60,817 bases of DNA from positions 1 to 60,817 of the forward strand of contig JALWJZ010000027.1 of the NCBI GenBank assembly GCA_026996855.1, written 5' to 3'. The notes beneath the pieces were generated by a model, which was not told the DNA's origin, made no database searches, and worked only from the letters and a program-made list of their open reading frames with translations. Of this stretch, positions 1-9,084 are shown piece after piece. The first letter of the stretch is position 1. The number at the start of each line of letters is the position of its first letter. The position numbers were made by a program, and so were the translations under genes. The DNA is from Anaerolineales bacterium. Lineage in GTDB: Bacteria > Chloroflexota > Anaerolineae > Anaerolineales > DRMV01.

Positions 1-525
1 CTTGAGCATTTCCATGCGCAGCCGTTCGATGGCCATTTGGGTGTCGGCCCGCACCTGTTCGATTTCCTTGGTGAGGTCGGCCCGTACTTTCTCGACTTCG
101 GCCCGCACCTGTTCGATTTCCTTGGTGAGGTCGGCCCGCACCTGCTCGATTTCCTTAGTGAGGTCGGCCCGCACCTGTTCGATTTCCAGGTGAATTTGTG
201 CGATTTCCCGGGCTAAGTGGGCTCGTATTTGTTCAATTTCCCTGGTTAGATCGGCCCGCAATTGCTCGAGTTGCACTTGCAGTTCGGCCCGCACTTTTTC
301 TACTTCGGCGCGAACCTTCTCGACCTCGGCCCGCACCTGCTCGATTTCCTTGACAAGTTCGGCCCGCACCTGTTCGATTTCCAAACGCACTTCGGCCACA
401 TCCCGTTGCCGTGCTACGTCTCGCGGGATGTGGGCCATGATGAATTCCATGACCAAAAGGCCCTCTTTTTGGCCCAACGCCTTTTGCAAAATGCTGGCGA
501 CTTGACTGTAGGAAGGAACAGCCAT
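1..525 (-). CDS. Coiled-coil protein with hendecad repeats (3' end outside window)
   Basis: The frame is open from an ATG at 525 down to position 1 with no stop, so the C-terminus is missing. GGAGGACGAGG lies just upstream and supports the start. The first ~45 residues (MAVPSYSQVASIL...) form a short head ending in HIPRDVARQRDVAEVRLEIE. The rest is an almost pure coiled coil built from 11-residue units of the type QVRADLTKEIE, with some 7-residue EVEKVRA insertions. Both head and repeat match the complete protein at 22791-23252, which ends in one membrane segment, so this protein probably ends in a membrane anchor just outside the window. The function is unknown. No enzymatic motif is visible. 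Confidence 0.75.
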   Translation of the reverse strand, partial: MAVPSYSQVASILQKALGQKEGLLVMEFIMAHIPRDVARQRDVAEVRLEIEQVRAELVKEIEQVRAEVEKVRAEVEKVRAELQVQLEQLRADLTREIEQIRAHLAREIAQIHLEIEQVRADLTKEIEQVRADLTKEIEQVRAEVEKVRADLTKEIEQVRADTQMAIERLRMEMLK

Positions 526-646
526 ATTCCTCGTCCTCCATCCCGAGGTGTCTTTTTGATTGTATCTAAGATGTGGGCCGGTGGCGGCACTTCTTCGTAA
601 TGCAGAACTGAATTCCTGCTCGACTTCATGCACAATGAGTCAAGGT

Positions 647-1345
647 TTATGCCTCCTCCGAGGGCCACACCGTGGCCAACAAGGCGCGCAGTTCCTCTTC
701 GCTCAGGTCGTGCCACTCCTGGTAGGCTTCGGCCACCGCGTAAGGGGTTTCTTCCCGAATGTTGGGGCAATACAGGGTGTCCACTTCCCGCGCCAGACGC
801 CGAACGGCTTCCGCATGCCCGGTGGGCACGGCGATGGCCAGGCGGGATACCCCTTGCTTTTTGAGCACCGAGACCGCGGCCCGCATGGTGGAGCCTGTGG
901 CCAGACCATCATCCACCAGCAGAACGCTGTGTTGGCTCAAATCCGGCCAGGGGCGCCGACCTCGTAGCAGGGCCAAACGCCGTCGCACCTTTTCGGTGGT
1001 GCGCCGCACATCTTCCTCCATTTCTTCCAGCGAGATGCCCAAATGCTCCACCAGGGCTTCGTTGATGAGCACGGTTCCGTCCCAGGCCACCGCACCGTAC
1101 CCCAGTTCCGTGTTCCACGAAGGCGTGATTTTGCTCACCACGGCGATTTCCAGGGGCCAACCCAGGGTTTGGTGGATGGCCAGGGCCACAGGCACGCCCC
1201 CTGCAGGGATGGCCAGCAGCAAGGGCCGGGGCCATCGGTCCGCCTCCAGGGCCAGCATTTCGGCCAGCACCCGGCCCGCGTGGGTACGGTCGCGGAAAAC
1301 ACCTCGGCGATTGCGCAAAGCGGGCAGGTCAATCACGCGTCCCAT
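647..1345 (-). CDS. Predicted phosphoribosyltransferase
   Basis: A 232-residue protein with the type I phosphoribosyltransferase signature VLLVDDGLATGSTM at residues 141-154, the hydrophobic-DD-TGST loop that binds the ribose-5-phosphate of PRPP. An N-terminal segment, LLLAIPAGGVPVA, fits the core of stand-alone PRTases of the COG1926 type, often annotated only as 'phosphoribosyltransferase' and sometimes fused to hydrolases. The substrate base cannot be read from sequence. The start at 1345 is preceded by GGAGGCGG. It lies 79 bp downstream of the SpsF-like gene on the same strand and may be cotranscribed with it. Confidence 0.85.
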   Translation of the reverse strand: MGRVIDLPALRNRRGVFRDRTHAGRVLAEMLALEADRWPRPLLLAIPAGGVPVALAIHQTLGWPLEIAVVSKITPSWNTELGYGAVAWDGTVLINEALVEHLGISLEEMEEDVRRTTEKVRRRLALLRGRRPWPDLSQHSVLLVDDGLATGSTMRAAVSVLKKQGVSRLAIAVPTGHAEAVRRLAREVDTLYCPNIREETPYAVAEAYQEWHDLSEEELRALLATVWPSEEA

Positions 1346-1424
1346 GGATGTGCCGCCTCCTGTGGGTCAGGTTCTCAGGCCATGGTCTCGGCGGAGCGTG
1401 CCGGTTGTTTTTTCGACGTCCCCA

Positions 1425-2213
1425 TCATGCCTCGGGCGATGAGCGAAGACCCTGAGAGCGTAGCAACCCCTCGTTGCGGGGGACGCGGCGGGGAAGGGTT
1501 TGCAAATGGGGTTCGGCTTCCAGCAGGGCCAGGATGTCTTCCATGAGGAACAGGGGCTTTTGGGGATACAAACGCTGGTAAACGGCTTGAGCAAAAGCGA
1601 GGTCCTCGGGATAGTCCACGGTCCAGCGCAAATGCGACAAATCCCGTTCCTGTTTCCAGGAATACAGCCGAAACCGATGCGGATGACGCCAGATGTACGG
1701 TGTCACGTGTTCCCGGTCGGCGGGCAGGGTGGCCTCCCGCCAGGCTCGCGTCAGGGCGTCCATCGAGAAGATTTCCAGGTCCAGCCCCTCGGGATAAGTG
1801 GGTTCCAGGGTGTTGCTCAGGTAGTCCAGGCCCGGCCAGAGGCGAATCCACCGTTCCAGCATGGCCTGGAGAAGGGCCGGGTCCTTGAAGGGGTCGTCGG
1901 CGGTGATGCGCACGATGGTGTGGGCCCGGGCTTCCAGCGCGCATCGGTAGAAACGGTCCAGGACGTCTTCGGCGGCGCCCCGGTACACGGTTACCCCCAG
2001 GTCCCGGGCCAGAGCTGCAATGGCATCGTCTTCGGGATGGGTGGTGGTGGCAACGACCACCCGGTCCACCAGGGGCACGGCCTGTACCCGCTCGAGGATG
2101 TGAGCCAGCATGGGCTTTCCGGCCAGGAACGCCAGGGTCTTTCCCGGCAGGCGGGTGGACCCCATGCGGGCCTGTACAATAGCCACAACGGGATGGGGAG
2201 AAAGTTGGAGCAT
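1425..2213 (-). CDS. SpsF-like cytidylyltransferase (nucleotide-sugar synthesis)
   Basis: A 262-residue protein opening with VVAIVQARMGSTRLPGK at residues 9-25. This is the nucleotide-binding signature of the SpsF / CMP-KDO-synthetase-like family, which activates acidic sugars for surface glycans. The inner motif ITADDPF near residue 103 fits the metal/sugar site, and the EHVTPYI segment is also typical of the family. GGGGGAGG precedes the ATG. SpsF proteins often work with an SpsE/NeuB-type synthase; such a gene is at 28169-29077, far away. The exact sugar is unknown. It could equally be called a 'glycosyltransferase family protein', the usual database name. Confidence 0.8.
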   Translation of the reverse strand: MLQLSPHPVVAIVQARMGSTRLPGKTLAFLAGKPMLAHILERVQAVPLVDRVVVATTTHPEDDAIAALARDLGVTVYRGAAEDVLDRFYRCALEARAHTIVRITADDPFKDPALLQAMLERWIRLWPGLDYLSNTLEPTYPEGLDLEIFSMDALTRAWREATLPADREHVTPYIWRHPHRFRLYSWKQERDLSHLRWTVDYPEDLAFAQAVYQRLYPQKPLFLMEDILALLEAEPHLQTLPRRVPRNEGLLRSQGLRSSPEA

Positions 2214-2326
2214 GAGCGACCTCCCCCGAAGCGAAAGAATGCGGCCTGTTTTGGGTCAGGGAAAATCGAAACGTTGGTACGCTTCCTCCTGGGTCGTGGT
2301 TTGGGCCCGGGTTCGGAGGCCGCGTT

Positions 2327-2815
2327 TCATGCCTGCGCCCGCAACCAGGCGGTGACCACCAGGACGAACAACGCCAGGATTTGTTGAACCCGCAACCCCC
2401 GGCGAATTTCGCGACGCACCTTTTCCCAGGGATGCTCCGTTTTCCCGGCCCGGAAAGCCAGGCTCCAGCGTTCCCATCGGGGTATTTGAACGAGTTGCTG
2501 GTACCCCAAGAAAGCCATCCAGACCAAAACCAACAGGTGTTTGAAAAGCAGGGCTTTGGCCCAGGCGGTGGAAAAATCCAACATGCCCGTGTAGAGGGGA
2601 TGTCGGCTCATTTGAAACATGCCCGTGGCCCACAGAAAGGCTAAAGCCATCCAGGCCAGGCGCAGGTACACCCGGTAACCCCGCAACCACGCTTCGGGTG
2701 TGTCTGGCTTTTGGGGCAGGGTGCGGTCGATGTCGAACAGGGAAAGCACGGCCCCCAGCCACATCACCGTGCTCAGGATATGCACCGCATACGCCAGGGT
2801 CAAAGTCCAGGTCAT
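2327..2815 (-). CDS. CopD-like integral membrane protein
   Basis: A 162-residue protein with four predicted membrane segments (about residues 5-25, 50-68, 84-104 and 140-158). It starts TLAYAVHILSTVMWLGA, a helix with His and Trp positioned as in CopD / DUF2269-like membrane proteins. The location supports a copper or redox-metal role: it is transcribed away from copA across a shared 250-bp intergenic region. The ATG at 2815 overlaps the stop of the upstream 51-codon gene by 4 bp (ATGA), so the two are translationally coupled. CopD function is inferred from fold and neighbourhood; no direct copper ligand cluster is evident. Confidence 0.6.
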   Translation of the reverse strand: MTWTLTLAYAVHILSTVMWLGAVLSLFDIDRTLPQKPDTPEAWLRGYRVYLRLAWMALAFLWATGMFQMSRHPLYTGMLDFSTAWAKALLFKHLLVLVWMAFLGYQQLVQIPRWERWSLAFRAGKTEHPWEKVRREIRRGLRVQQILALFVLVVTAWLRAQA

Positions 2816-2967
2816 CGTACGGCTACCAGCGTGATCAAAAAGGAAATCACCAGCAGCACACCCACCACCGTCAGGATGATTTGGTAGCGTCGTTGTTGCC
2901 GCTCATAATAACTCATTTGCTGCTTTTGTTGCTTTCTCTTGCGTGGTTTGCGCCGCTTCTTGGCCAT
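2812..2967 (-). CDS. Small basic single-span membrane protein (51 aa)
   Basis: A 51-residue protein. The first ~17 residues are Lys/Arg/Gln-rich (MAKKRRKPRKRKQQKQQ), followed by a Tyr/Arg segment and one hydrophobic helix (about residues 29-49). The ATG at 2967 follows GGAGGAAG at good spacing; an upstream in-frame extension has no such site. It overlaps the CopD-like gene by ATGA. The topology would be a cytoplasmic basic tail with one membrane span. I do not recognise a family. Being first in the unit divergent from copA, it may serve copper handling, but that is only inference from position. Confidence 0.65.
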   Translation of the reverse strand: MAKKRRKPRKRKQQKQQMSYYERQQRRYQIILTVVGVLLVISFLITLVAVR

Positions 2968-3076
2968 GATGCCTTCCTCCGTTTCGTGTTCCGATAGTGA
3001 ATCGCTTTCATTATACCCTGCAACGCCCATCGCGAACTGCAAGGGGGCCGTTTTGCCTACTGCATGGCGACCGGGT

Positions 3077-3093
3077 TTTTGGTATAACCAAAA
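3077..3093. promoter_or_regulatory. Candidate operator in the copA divergent region
   Basis: A perfect inverted repeat, TTTTGGT-ATA-ACCAAAA, lies between the divergent copA and copD-like units. Its centre TATAAC could serve as a -10 element on the plus strand. This is the expected place for a copper-responsive repressor site. It does not match the CopY or CsoR consensus as I know them, so the regulator is unknown. Confidence 0.35.
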
Positions 3094-3221
3094 CACCAAG
3101 CATCGGGAAGGCCCCTTCACGACGCGTGCGATGGGACGTGCTCCATCCTTGCGGAACCAGAAATTGAGCACCGTTTCTGGAAGCGGTGAGCCTTGTGTAA
3201 TCCAACAAAAGGAGTGAGGAG

Positions 3222-5705
3222 ATGGGTCGAGCGGTCAAACAGGTCGTTTTGCCCATTCAAGGGATGACTTGTGCCAATTGTGTGTTCACCGTCGAGCGCA
3301 ATTTGAAGAAAGCGCCCGGCGTTCTGGAAGTGCAAGTCAGCCTGCCCCAAGAGCGGGCCACGGTGGTTTTGGACCCGGAACAGGGCCGGTTGGACGCGTT
3401 GGTGGCCCGAGTCGAGCGGGCCGGATACAAAGTGCTGTTGGGTGAAGCCGAGTGGTTGCTGCCCGATATGGCCGACGACAACGATGCCCGCCTGGTGGAG
3501 CAACGCCTGGCCGCGCTGGAGGGCGTGCTCAAGGTGCAGGCAAATCCCGCCAGCCAGCGGGTCCGGGTGGTTTTTATCCCTACCCTGGTCACCGCGCAGG
3601 AGGTGCATCAGGGGCTGACCCGGTCGGGTTTCCGGGCCGTGGCCCTCACCGAAGGCGCGGAGGACATCGAAGCTCAGGTACGGGCCCGAGAACTGGCCCA
3701 CCAAAAGCGCCTTCTGTGGGTGGGATTTGCTTTTACCCTGCCTTTGTTCGTGCTCTCCATGGGTCTCAATATGGGCTTCCTGCCCGCAGCGTGGGCCACG
3801 GCCCCTTGGTTGGGATGGCTGCTCTTCGCCCTGGCCACGCCGGTGCAGTTCCTGGTAGGGCGTTCGTATTACGAGGGCGCGTGGAAGTCCCTGCGCAACG
3901 GTACGGCCAATATGGACGTGTTGGTGGCCATGGGGTCGTCGGTGGCGTATTTCTACTCGGTGGCCGTGCTCTTGGGCCTGCTGCCGGGACATTACTACTT
4001 CGAGACCGCGGCCATGATCATCACCCTGGTTCGCGTTGGCAAATATCTGGAAGCCCGGGCGAAAGGACGCACCACCGAGGCCCTGCGCCACCTGGTCCAA
4101 CTTCAGGCCAAAAAGGCGCGAGTGTTGCGGGACGGCCAGGAAGTGGAAGTGCCGGTGGAAGAGGTTCAGGTGGGGGATGTGCTCCTGGTGCGGGCCGGTG
4201 AAAAGGTTCCCGTGGACGGCCGGGTGCTGGAAGGTCGGGCTTCGGTGGATGAATCCATGCTTACGGGCGAGTCTTTGCCGGTGGAAAAGGGGCCGGGGGA
4301 CGAAGTGGTGGGCGGCACGCTGAACCGCACGGGCTGGCTCAAAATCGAGGCCACCCGGGTGGGCAAGGATACCGTGCTGGCGCAAATCATCCACATGGTG
4401 GAGGAGGCGCAATCGGGCAAGGCGCCCATCCAAAAACTGGCAGACCGGGTGGCTGCGGTGTTCGTGCCCGCGGTGATGCTCGTGGCTCTGGTGACCTTTG
4501 TGGGGTGGGGTTGGGTGGCCCCACAATTCATAGATCTGCCCCAACCCTGGGTGCGGGCCATGGTGAACGCGGTGGCGGTGCTGGTGATTGCCTGCCCCTG
4601 CGCGTTGGGCTTGGCCACGCCCACGGCCATCACCGTAGGAACCGGGCGGGCCGCGTTGTTGGGCATTTTGTTCAAGTCCGCGGAAATTCTGGAGCGGAGC
4701 GCCGCGGTGAACCTGGTGGCCCTGGACAAAACGGGCACCCTGACCCAGGGTCGGCCCCGGGTGACGGACGTGTGGGCCGCGGACGGCGACGAAGACGAGG
4801 TGCTGCGGCTGGCCGCGGGCGCGGAACAGGGAACCACCCACCCTCTGGCCGAAGCCGTGCTGGAGGCGGCCCGGGAACGGGGTTTGAAGACGCCCTCCAC
4901 GGAGCGCTTTCTTACCCTGCCGGGTCGGGGGGTGGAGGCTGAGTTTCCCCAGGGCCGCGTGCGGGTGGGCAGCCTGCGTTGGTTGCAGGAAAGCGGCGTG
5001 CTGATGCCCGAAGCGGCGCTGAACCGGGCGCAAACCTGGGAGGCCGAAGGCAAGACCCTGTTGGGCGTGGCCCTGGGCGACCGCCTGCTCGGCCTCATCG
5101 CGGTGGCGGATACGTTGAAACCCGAAGCCCGGGAGGCCATTGCCGCCTTACGGGCCCTGGGTGTGCGGGTGGTCATGCTCACCGGCGACAACCCCCGCAC
5201 GGCGCAGGCCATTGCCGATCAGGTGGGCATCGAAGAAGTGCACGCGGCCCTGCTGCCTCAAGACAAGTTGGCGTTGCTCCGAGAATGGCAGCAAGACCCC
5301 CAATGGGTGGTCGCGATGGTGGGGGATGGCATCAACGACGCGCCGGCCCTGGCCCAGGCCGATGTGGGCATCGCCATCGGTTCGGGCACCGATGTGGCCA
5401 TCGCCACCGCGGACGTGGTCCTGTTGGGAAGCGATTTGCGGAGGGTGCCCCGAGCACTGGACCTGGCCCGGGCCGTGTTCCGCATCATCAAGCAGAACCT
5501 TTTCTGGGCCTTTTTCTACAACGTGCTCCTCATCCCGGCCGCATCCCTGGGGTTGCTGCACCCCATGATGGCCGCGGGGGCCATGGGCATGAGCAGTGTC
5601 TTTGTGGTCAGCAACAGCCTACGCCTGCGTCGTTACACACCCGCGGTGGACCGAGATGCGCAGGCGACCGCCGCATCGCTGAAAGCCTCGTTGGAGCAAG
5701 CGTGA
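3222..5705 (+). CDS. copA: Cu(+)-exporting P1B-type ATPase
   Basis: An 827-residue P1B ATPase. An N-terminal heavy-metal domain carries GMTCANC (Cys17, Cys20). A second HMA-like domain follows (about residues 80-150) but has no CxxC. The membrane part holds the copper-site CPC motif at 458-460 ([12 protein letters not shown]). DKTGT has its phosphorylated Asp at 502, and GDGINDAP is near 702. Length and motif order are those of CopA, which pumps Cu+ out of the cytosol using ATP. AGGAG lies just before the ATG at 3222. The next gene begins 10 bp after the stop. Location next to a CopD-like gene agrees with a copper-handling locus. Confidence 0.95.
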   Translation: MGRAVKQVVLPIQGMTCANCVFTVERNLKKAPGVLEVQVSLPQERATVVLDPEQGRLDALVARVERAGYKVLLGEAEWLLPDMADDNDARLVEQRLAALEGVLKVQANPASQRVRVVFIPTLVTAQEVHQGLTRSGFRAVALTEGAEDIEAQVRARELAHQKRLLWVGFAFTLPLFVLSMGLNMGFLPAAWATAPWLGWLLFALATPVQFLVGRSYYEGAWKSLRNGTANMDVLVAMGSSVAYFYSVAVLLGLLPGHYYFETAAMIITLVRVGKYLEARAKGRTTEALRHLVQLQAKKARVLRDGQEVEVPVEEVQVGDVLLVRAGEKVPVDGRVLEGRASVDESMLTGESLPVEKGPGDEVVGGTLNRTGWLKIEATRVGKDTVLAQIIHMVEEAQSGKAPIQKLADRVAAVFVPAVMLVALVTFVGWGWVAPQFIDLPQPWVRAMVNAVAVLVIACPCALGLATPTAITVGTGRAALLGILFKSAEILERSAAVNLVALDKTGTLTQGRPRVTDVWAADGDEDEVLRLAAGAEQGTTHPLAEAVLEAARERGLKTPSTERFLTLPGRGVEAEFPQGRVRVGSLRWLQESGVLMPEAALNRAQTWEAEGKTLLGVALGDRLLGLIAVADTLKPEAREAIAALRALGVRVVMLTGDNPRTAQAIADQVGIEEVHAALLPQDKLALLREWQQDPQWVVAMVGDGINDAPALAQADVGIAIGSGTDVAIATADVVLLGSDLRRVPRALDLARAVFRIIKQNLFWAFFYNVLLIPAASLGLLHPMMAAGAMGMSSVFVVSNSLRLRRYTPAVDRDAQATAASLKASLEQA

Positions 5706-5715
5706 CGGACGACCC

Positions 5716-6393
5716 ATGTCTCGAAAGCGTCGTTCCGTTTCCCGCAACGTTTTCCCCTGGCCCTGGCTCCTCTGGAGCCTGTGGGTGGTGGTGCTGACCG
5801 CAACCACTACCCTGGCCGTGCTGTGGGTTTGGAACCGAACCCACCCCTGCCCATGTGAAACCCAGGAGGCAGGGATGGCCCTTCCCACGCCGGTCATGAC
5901 CCCTACCCAAATCACCTTTCCCTACGTGGTACAGCCCGGTGACACTTTGGAAAGCGTGGCCGAGCGTTTTGGCGTGCCCGTGCCCACGTTGCAGGCTTTG
6001 AACCACCTTTCCCCCGGACCACTGCAACCCGGTAGCCTGGTGTTCGTTCCGGGTACGCCTCCGGCGGATACCCAGGGCCAGGCGCAGGTGCGCATTGTGG
6101 AGGTCATCGCGCCCGGTTTTCTGGTGCAGGAACGGGTGCGTTTGATGAACCTCAGCCCGCATCCCATTCGCCTGGAGGGCTGGACCTTGGCCGACGATGA
6201 CGGCAACGTGTTCCGGTTTCCGCCGGTGGTGCTGTACCCCCAGGGCAGTTTGCAGGTGTGGACTCAGGCCGGCGCTTCGTCGGCCGTGGACGTGTACTGG
6301 GGTTTGGACCGCGCGGTTTGGGAACCCGGGGACATAGCCGTGCTGAAAGATGCCCAGGGCCGGGAAGTGCACCGTTTCCAGGTTTCGGAGTGA
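5716..6393 (+). CDS. Membrane-anchored LysM and lamin-tail domain protein
   Basis: A 225-residue protein. A basic N-terminus and one membrane helix (about 15-40) act as anchor or uncleaved signal. A LysM domain follows at about 70-115 (YVVQPGDTLESVAERFGV, then LQALNHL and LQPGSLVFVPG), the fold that binds N-acetylglucosamine in peptidoglycan. Residues about 125-225 resemble a lamin-tail domain (VRLMNLSPHPIRLEGWTL, later REVHRF). LysM plus lamin-tail suggests a cell-wall-associated protein on the outer face of the membrane. The partner is unknown. It follows copA by 10 bp, but the content gives no link to copper. Confidence 0.8.
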   Translation: MSRKRRSVSRNVFPWPWLLWSLWVVVLTATTTLAVLWVWNRTHPCPCETQEAGMALPTPVMTPTQITFPYVVQPGDTLESVAERFGVPVPTLQALNHLSPGPLQPGSLVFVPGTPPADTQGQAQVRIVEVIAPGFLVQERVRLMNLSPHPIRLEGWTLADDDGNVFRFPPVVLYPQGSLQVWTQAGASSAVDVYWGLDRAVWEPGDIAVLKDAQGREVHRFQVSE

Positions 6394-6399
6394 CCGCCC

Positions 6400-7095
6400 G
6401 TGTCTCCCCGTCCTCAAGATTTTGTCGCGTTGTACGCGCGCCTGGCCATGCCGGTGACCGACGAGGATTGCGGGTTGCGTTGCGGCCCGTACAACGAGGG
6501 CGGGGTTCCCTTTTGTTGCGACCCGCGCCACGCCATCCCCACGGCCTACCAGGAGGAATGGGCTTACCTGCAGGCCCATACCGACTTGTGGCGGTTGTGG
6601 GAAGACGACGACCCCGAGGAAATCCGGCGCTTATGGGAGGAAATCCCGCGGTATCAAGTCCCCATCGTGTGTCGGGGCGTGGTCCACTGCCAGCGGGAAT
6701 TTCGCTCCCTGGTCTGCCGTGCCTTTCCCTTCTTTCCCTACATTTCCCGCCAAAACGAACTCCTGGGTTTGACCTATTACTGGCAGTATGAAGACCGTTG
6801 TTGGGTCATCAGCCATTTGGGCCGGGTACGACCGGATTTTCGGCAGGCCATGCTGGACGTGTATCGCACTCTTTTTGCCTGGTATCCCCAGGAGCGGGAG
6901 ACTTTCCGCCACCAAAGCACGATGATGCGCCGGGTTTTTGGCCGTCGCCATCGGGAAATTCCCCTGCTGCACCGGGATGGATTCATGTACCTGCTCCATC
7001 CCCGTACCGAGGCTTTGCGGCCGGTGGACCCAAGTTCCCTGCCCAAGCACGGTGTGTATGCCCTGGCCGCGATGCTCCCGTTTGAGGACGAATGA
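6400..7095 (+). CDS. Cys-rich protein, possibly YkgJ-like metal/FeS binding
   Basis: A 231-residue soluble protein starting with GTG, 6 bp after the previous stop. Cysteines cluster near the N-terminus (Cys24, Cys28, Cys39, Cys40) and around residues 91-107, in CRGVVHC and VCRAFPFFPY. The spacing and the CRxFPxxP element recall the YkgJ / UPF0153 family thought to bind zinc or an iron-sulfur cluster. The C-terminal half has no motif I recognise. Name and function should be taken as tentative. There is no signal peptide or membrane segment, so it is probably cytoplasmic. Confidence 0.6.
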   Translation: MSPRPQDFVALYARLAMPVTDEDCGLRCGPYNEGGVPFCCDPRHAIPTAYQEEWAYLQAHTDLWRLWEDDDPEEIRRLWEEIPRYQVPIVCRGVVHCQREFRSLVCRAFPFFPYISRQNELLGLTYYWQYEDRCWVISHLGRVRPDFRQAMLDVYRTLFAWYPQERETFRHQSTMMRRVFGRRHREIPLLHRDGFMYLLHPRTEALRPVDPSSLPKHGVYALAAMLPFEDE

Positions 7096-7134
7096 AAGTC
7101 CGCCGCAAAGGCCAAAGGCCAGGGTTTCGAGGCG

Positions 7135-7140
7135 TATAAT
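7135..7140 (+). promoter_or_regulatory. Candidate -10 box for the antiporter gene
   Basis: A perfect TATAAT lies 34 bp before the antiporter ATG. No good -35 hexamer is seen 16-18 bp upstream, so this is a weak call. Confidence 0.3.
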
Positions 7141-7174
7141 GGGGGAGTGAAGGCTCCACGACCGGGCGGATGTT

Positions 7175-9079
7175 ATGGAAAATTGGGACCTCCTTTTGGT
7201 GGAAGAGGCCGTCATTGGCCTGTTTTTGGTGGCCGTGCTGGTGGGCATTCTGGCCCGCAAGTTGCGCATGCCGTATACCCTGGGCCTGGTGCTCATCGGT
7301 TTGGGGCTGGCCCTCCTCATCCAGGTGGAAGTCCCCATTACCGAAGAACTCATCCTGGCCTTACTGGTGCCGCCCCTGGTCTTTGAAGCCGCGTTTCACC
7401 TCCGGGCCGAAGACCTGCTTCATGATGCCCTTCCCATCGCGCTGTTGGCCGTGCCGGGCGTGGTGTTGACCATGCTCATCGTGGGGGGTGTGGTGCACTA
7501 CGGCACCGGGCTGGATTTGGGGCCGGCCATGTTGTTCGGTGCCCTGGTGGCCGCCACGGACCCCATCGCGGTGGTGGCCCTCTTTCGAGTTTTGGGGGCG
7601 CCCAAACGTCTGCAGGTGCTCCTGGAGGGGGAAAGCCTCTTCAACGACGGCACGGCCATCGTGGTGTTCCACCTGGTTCTGGGAATTCTGGCCACCGGAA
7701 CTTTTAGCCTGGCTGCCAGCATCACCGATTTCGTACGGGTGGCCGGAGGCGGTTTCTTGGTCGGCTTGGCCCTGGGCGGGATGGCCTCCGCCATCATCGC
7801 GCGAGTGGACGACCATTTGGTGGAAACCGCCCTCACCGTGGTGCTGGCCTACGGTGCTTACCTGGTGGGGGAGCAGTTGCACGTCAGCGGTGTGCTGGCC
7901 GTGGTAGCCGCGGGCATCGTCAACGGCAACATCGGCCCTCGGGGGATGAAGCCTACGACCCGCATCGTGGTGGCCAATTTCTGGGAGTTCGCCGCCTTCG
8001 TGGCCAACTCCTTCGTGTTCCTCCTCATTGGCTTGCAAGTAGACATTCCCGCCATCGCTCAACATTTTCCTGAAATTTTCTGGGCCATTCTGGCCGTCCT
8101 GGTCGCGCGCGGGGTGGATGTCTACGGCCTGACCTGGGTTGGACCTACCATTCCCTGGGCCTGGCGGCATGTGCTTTTCTGGGGCGGTTTGCGAGGGGCC
8201 ATTTCCCTGGCCCTGGCTTTGGGCATCCCTGCTTTTTTAGGGCCGGTGCGGGACCAGTTGCGGATTATGGCCTTTGGTGTGGTGTTGTTTACCCTGTTGG
8301 CTCAGGGGAGTACCATCGGTATGCTCCTGCGTTTCCTGGGCTTGGGTCAACGGGACCCGATTGAAGAGGAGTATCAGGCCCATCGGGCTCGCGCCGTGGT
8401 CACCCGGGCCGCGTTGGAACACCTGGAGCAGCAGTATCGCCAGGGGTTGATTTCCCAGGATACGTATCAGGCTTTGCTTCACCTGTTGCAGTCCCGCCTG
8501 CACGAATTGCAGCACGTTTTGCGGGAACTCCAGCGGCGTTATCCTCGGCTTCGGATGGAAGAACTGCAAGACGCTCGGGCCGAGGTGCTTCGGATTCAGC
8601 GCATCATGCTGCAAGATTTGTTTCAGGCCGGTTTGATTGGGGAAGAGGTGTACGAAGCCTTGTTGGGGGAAATCGACGCGGCTCTGGAGGAAGAGGTGCC
8701 CTTCTGGCCCACCCTGGCCTTGCGCCGCGCACCCGACGAGCCCCCCATCCGTTACGTGACCTTTGCCGTGATTCACGCGAAGGACCAGCACAACGCCTTT
8801 GCCGCACTCAATCGCCTGGCCCTGCCTTTCGTGGCTTTCCCCTCCGTGGGGGGGTATTTGCAACGTCGGAACATGACCCTGCTCATCGGCCTGCCCGAAG
8901 GCCAATTCGAGGAAATGGTCGAGGCACTGCGCTACGCGTGCCGACGTCGGGTGGAATTCGTGGCCTCGCCCCAAAAAGTGAAGGGCATCCCCATCCCCTT
9001 GTGGGTGCGGCCGCGACCCGTGACCGTGGGCGGTGCGGTGCTGTTTCTCTTGCCCGTGGAGCACTACGAGGAGGTTTGA
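7175..9079 (+). CDS. CPA1-type Na+/H+ antiporter with C-terminal DarA/PII-like domain
   Basis: A 634-residue protein in three parts. Residues 1 to ~395 are a multi-span cation/proton exchanger with the CPA1 motifs ATDPIAVVALF and EGESLFNDGTA. Residues ~396-525 are a charged helical linker, probably coiled coil. Residues ~526-634 match the PII-like cyclic-di-AMP receptor DarA/PstA: a beta strand YVTFAVI, a loop SVGGYLQRRNMTLLIGL, and an ending VTVGGAVLFLLPVEHYEEV, close to the DarA ending GGATVFVLPVEQF. c-di-AMP is known to control potassium and sodium transporters in other bacteria, so the tail is probably a ligand-gated regulator of exchange. This is inference. A free DarA gene starts 5 bp downstream. 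Confidence 0.9.
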   Translation: MENWDLLLVEEAVIGLFLVAVLVGILARKLRMPYTLGLVLIGLGLALLIQVEVPITEELILALLVPPLVFEAAFHLRAEDLLHDALPIALLAVPGVVLTMLIVGGVVHYGTGLDLGPAMLFGALVAATDPIAVVALFRVLGAPKRLQVLLEGESLFNDGTAIVVFHLVLGILATGTFSLAASITDFVRVAGGGFLVGLALGGMASAIIARVDDHLVETALTVVLAYGAYLVGEQLHVSGVLAVVAAGIVNGNIGPRGMKPTTRIVVANFWEFAAFVANSFVFLLIGLQVDIPAIAQHFPEIFWAILAVLVARGVDVYGLTWVGPTIPWAWRHVLFWGGLRGAISLALALGIPAFLGPVRDQLRIMAFGVVLFTLLAQGSTIGMLLRFLGLGQRDPIEEEYQAHRARAVVTRAALEHLEQQYRQGLISQDTYQALLHLLQSRLHELQHVLRELQRRYPRLRMEELQDARAEVLRIQRIMLQDLFQAGLIGEEVYEALLGEIDAALEEEVPFWPTLALRRAPDEPPIRYVTFAVIHAKDQHNAFAALNRLALPFVAFPSVGGYLQRRNMTLLIGLPEGQFEEMVEALRYACRRRVEFVASPQKVKGIPIPLWVRPRPVTVGGAVLFLLPVEHYEEV

Positions 9080-9084
9080 AGGCT

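Noticed and set aside
3117-5033. A 638-codon minus-strand frame opposite copA
   Set aside because: It has no motif or ribosome site, and copA on the other strand is unmistakable.
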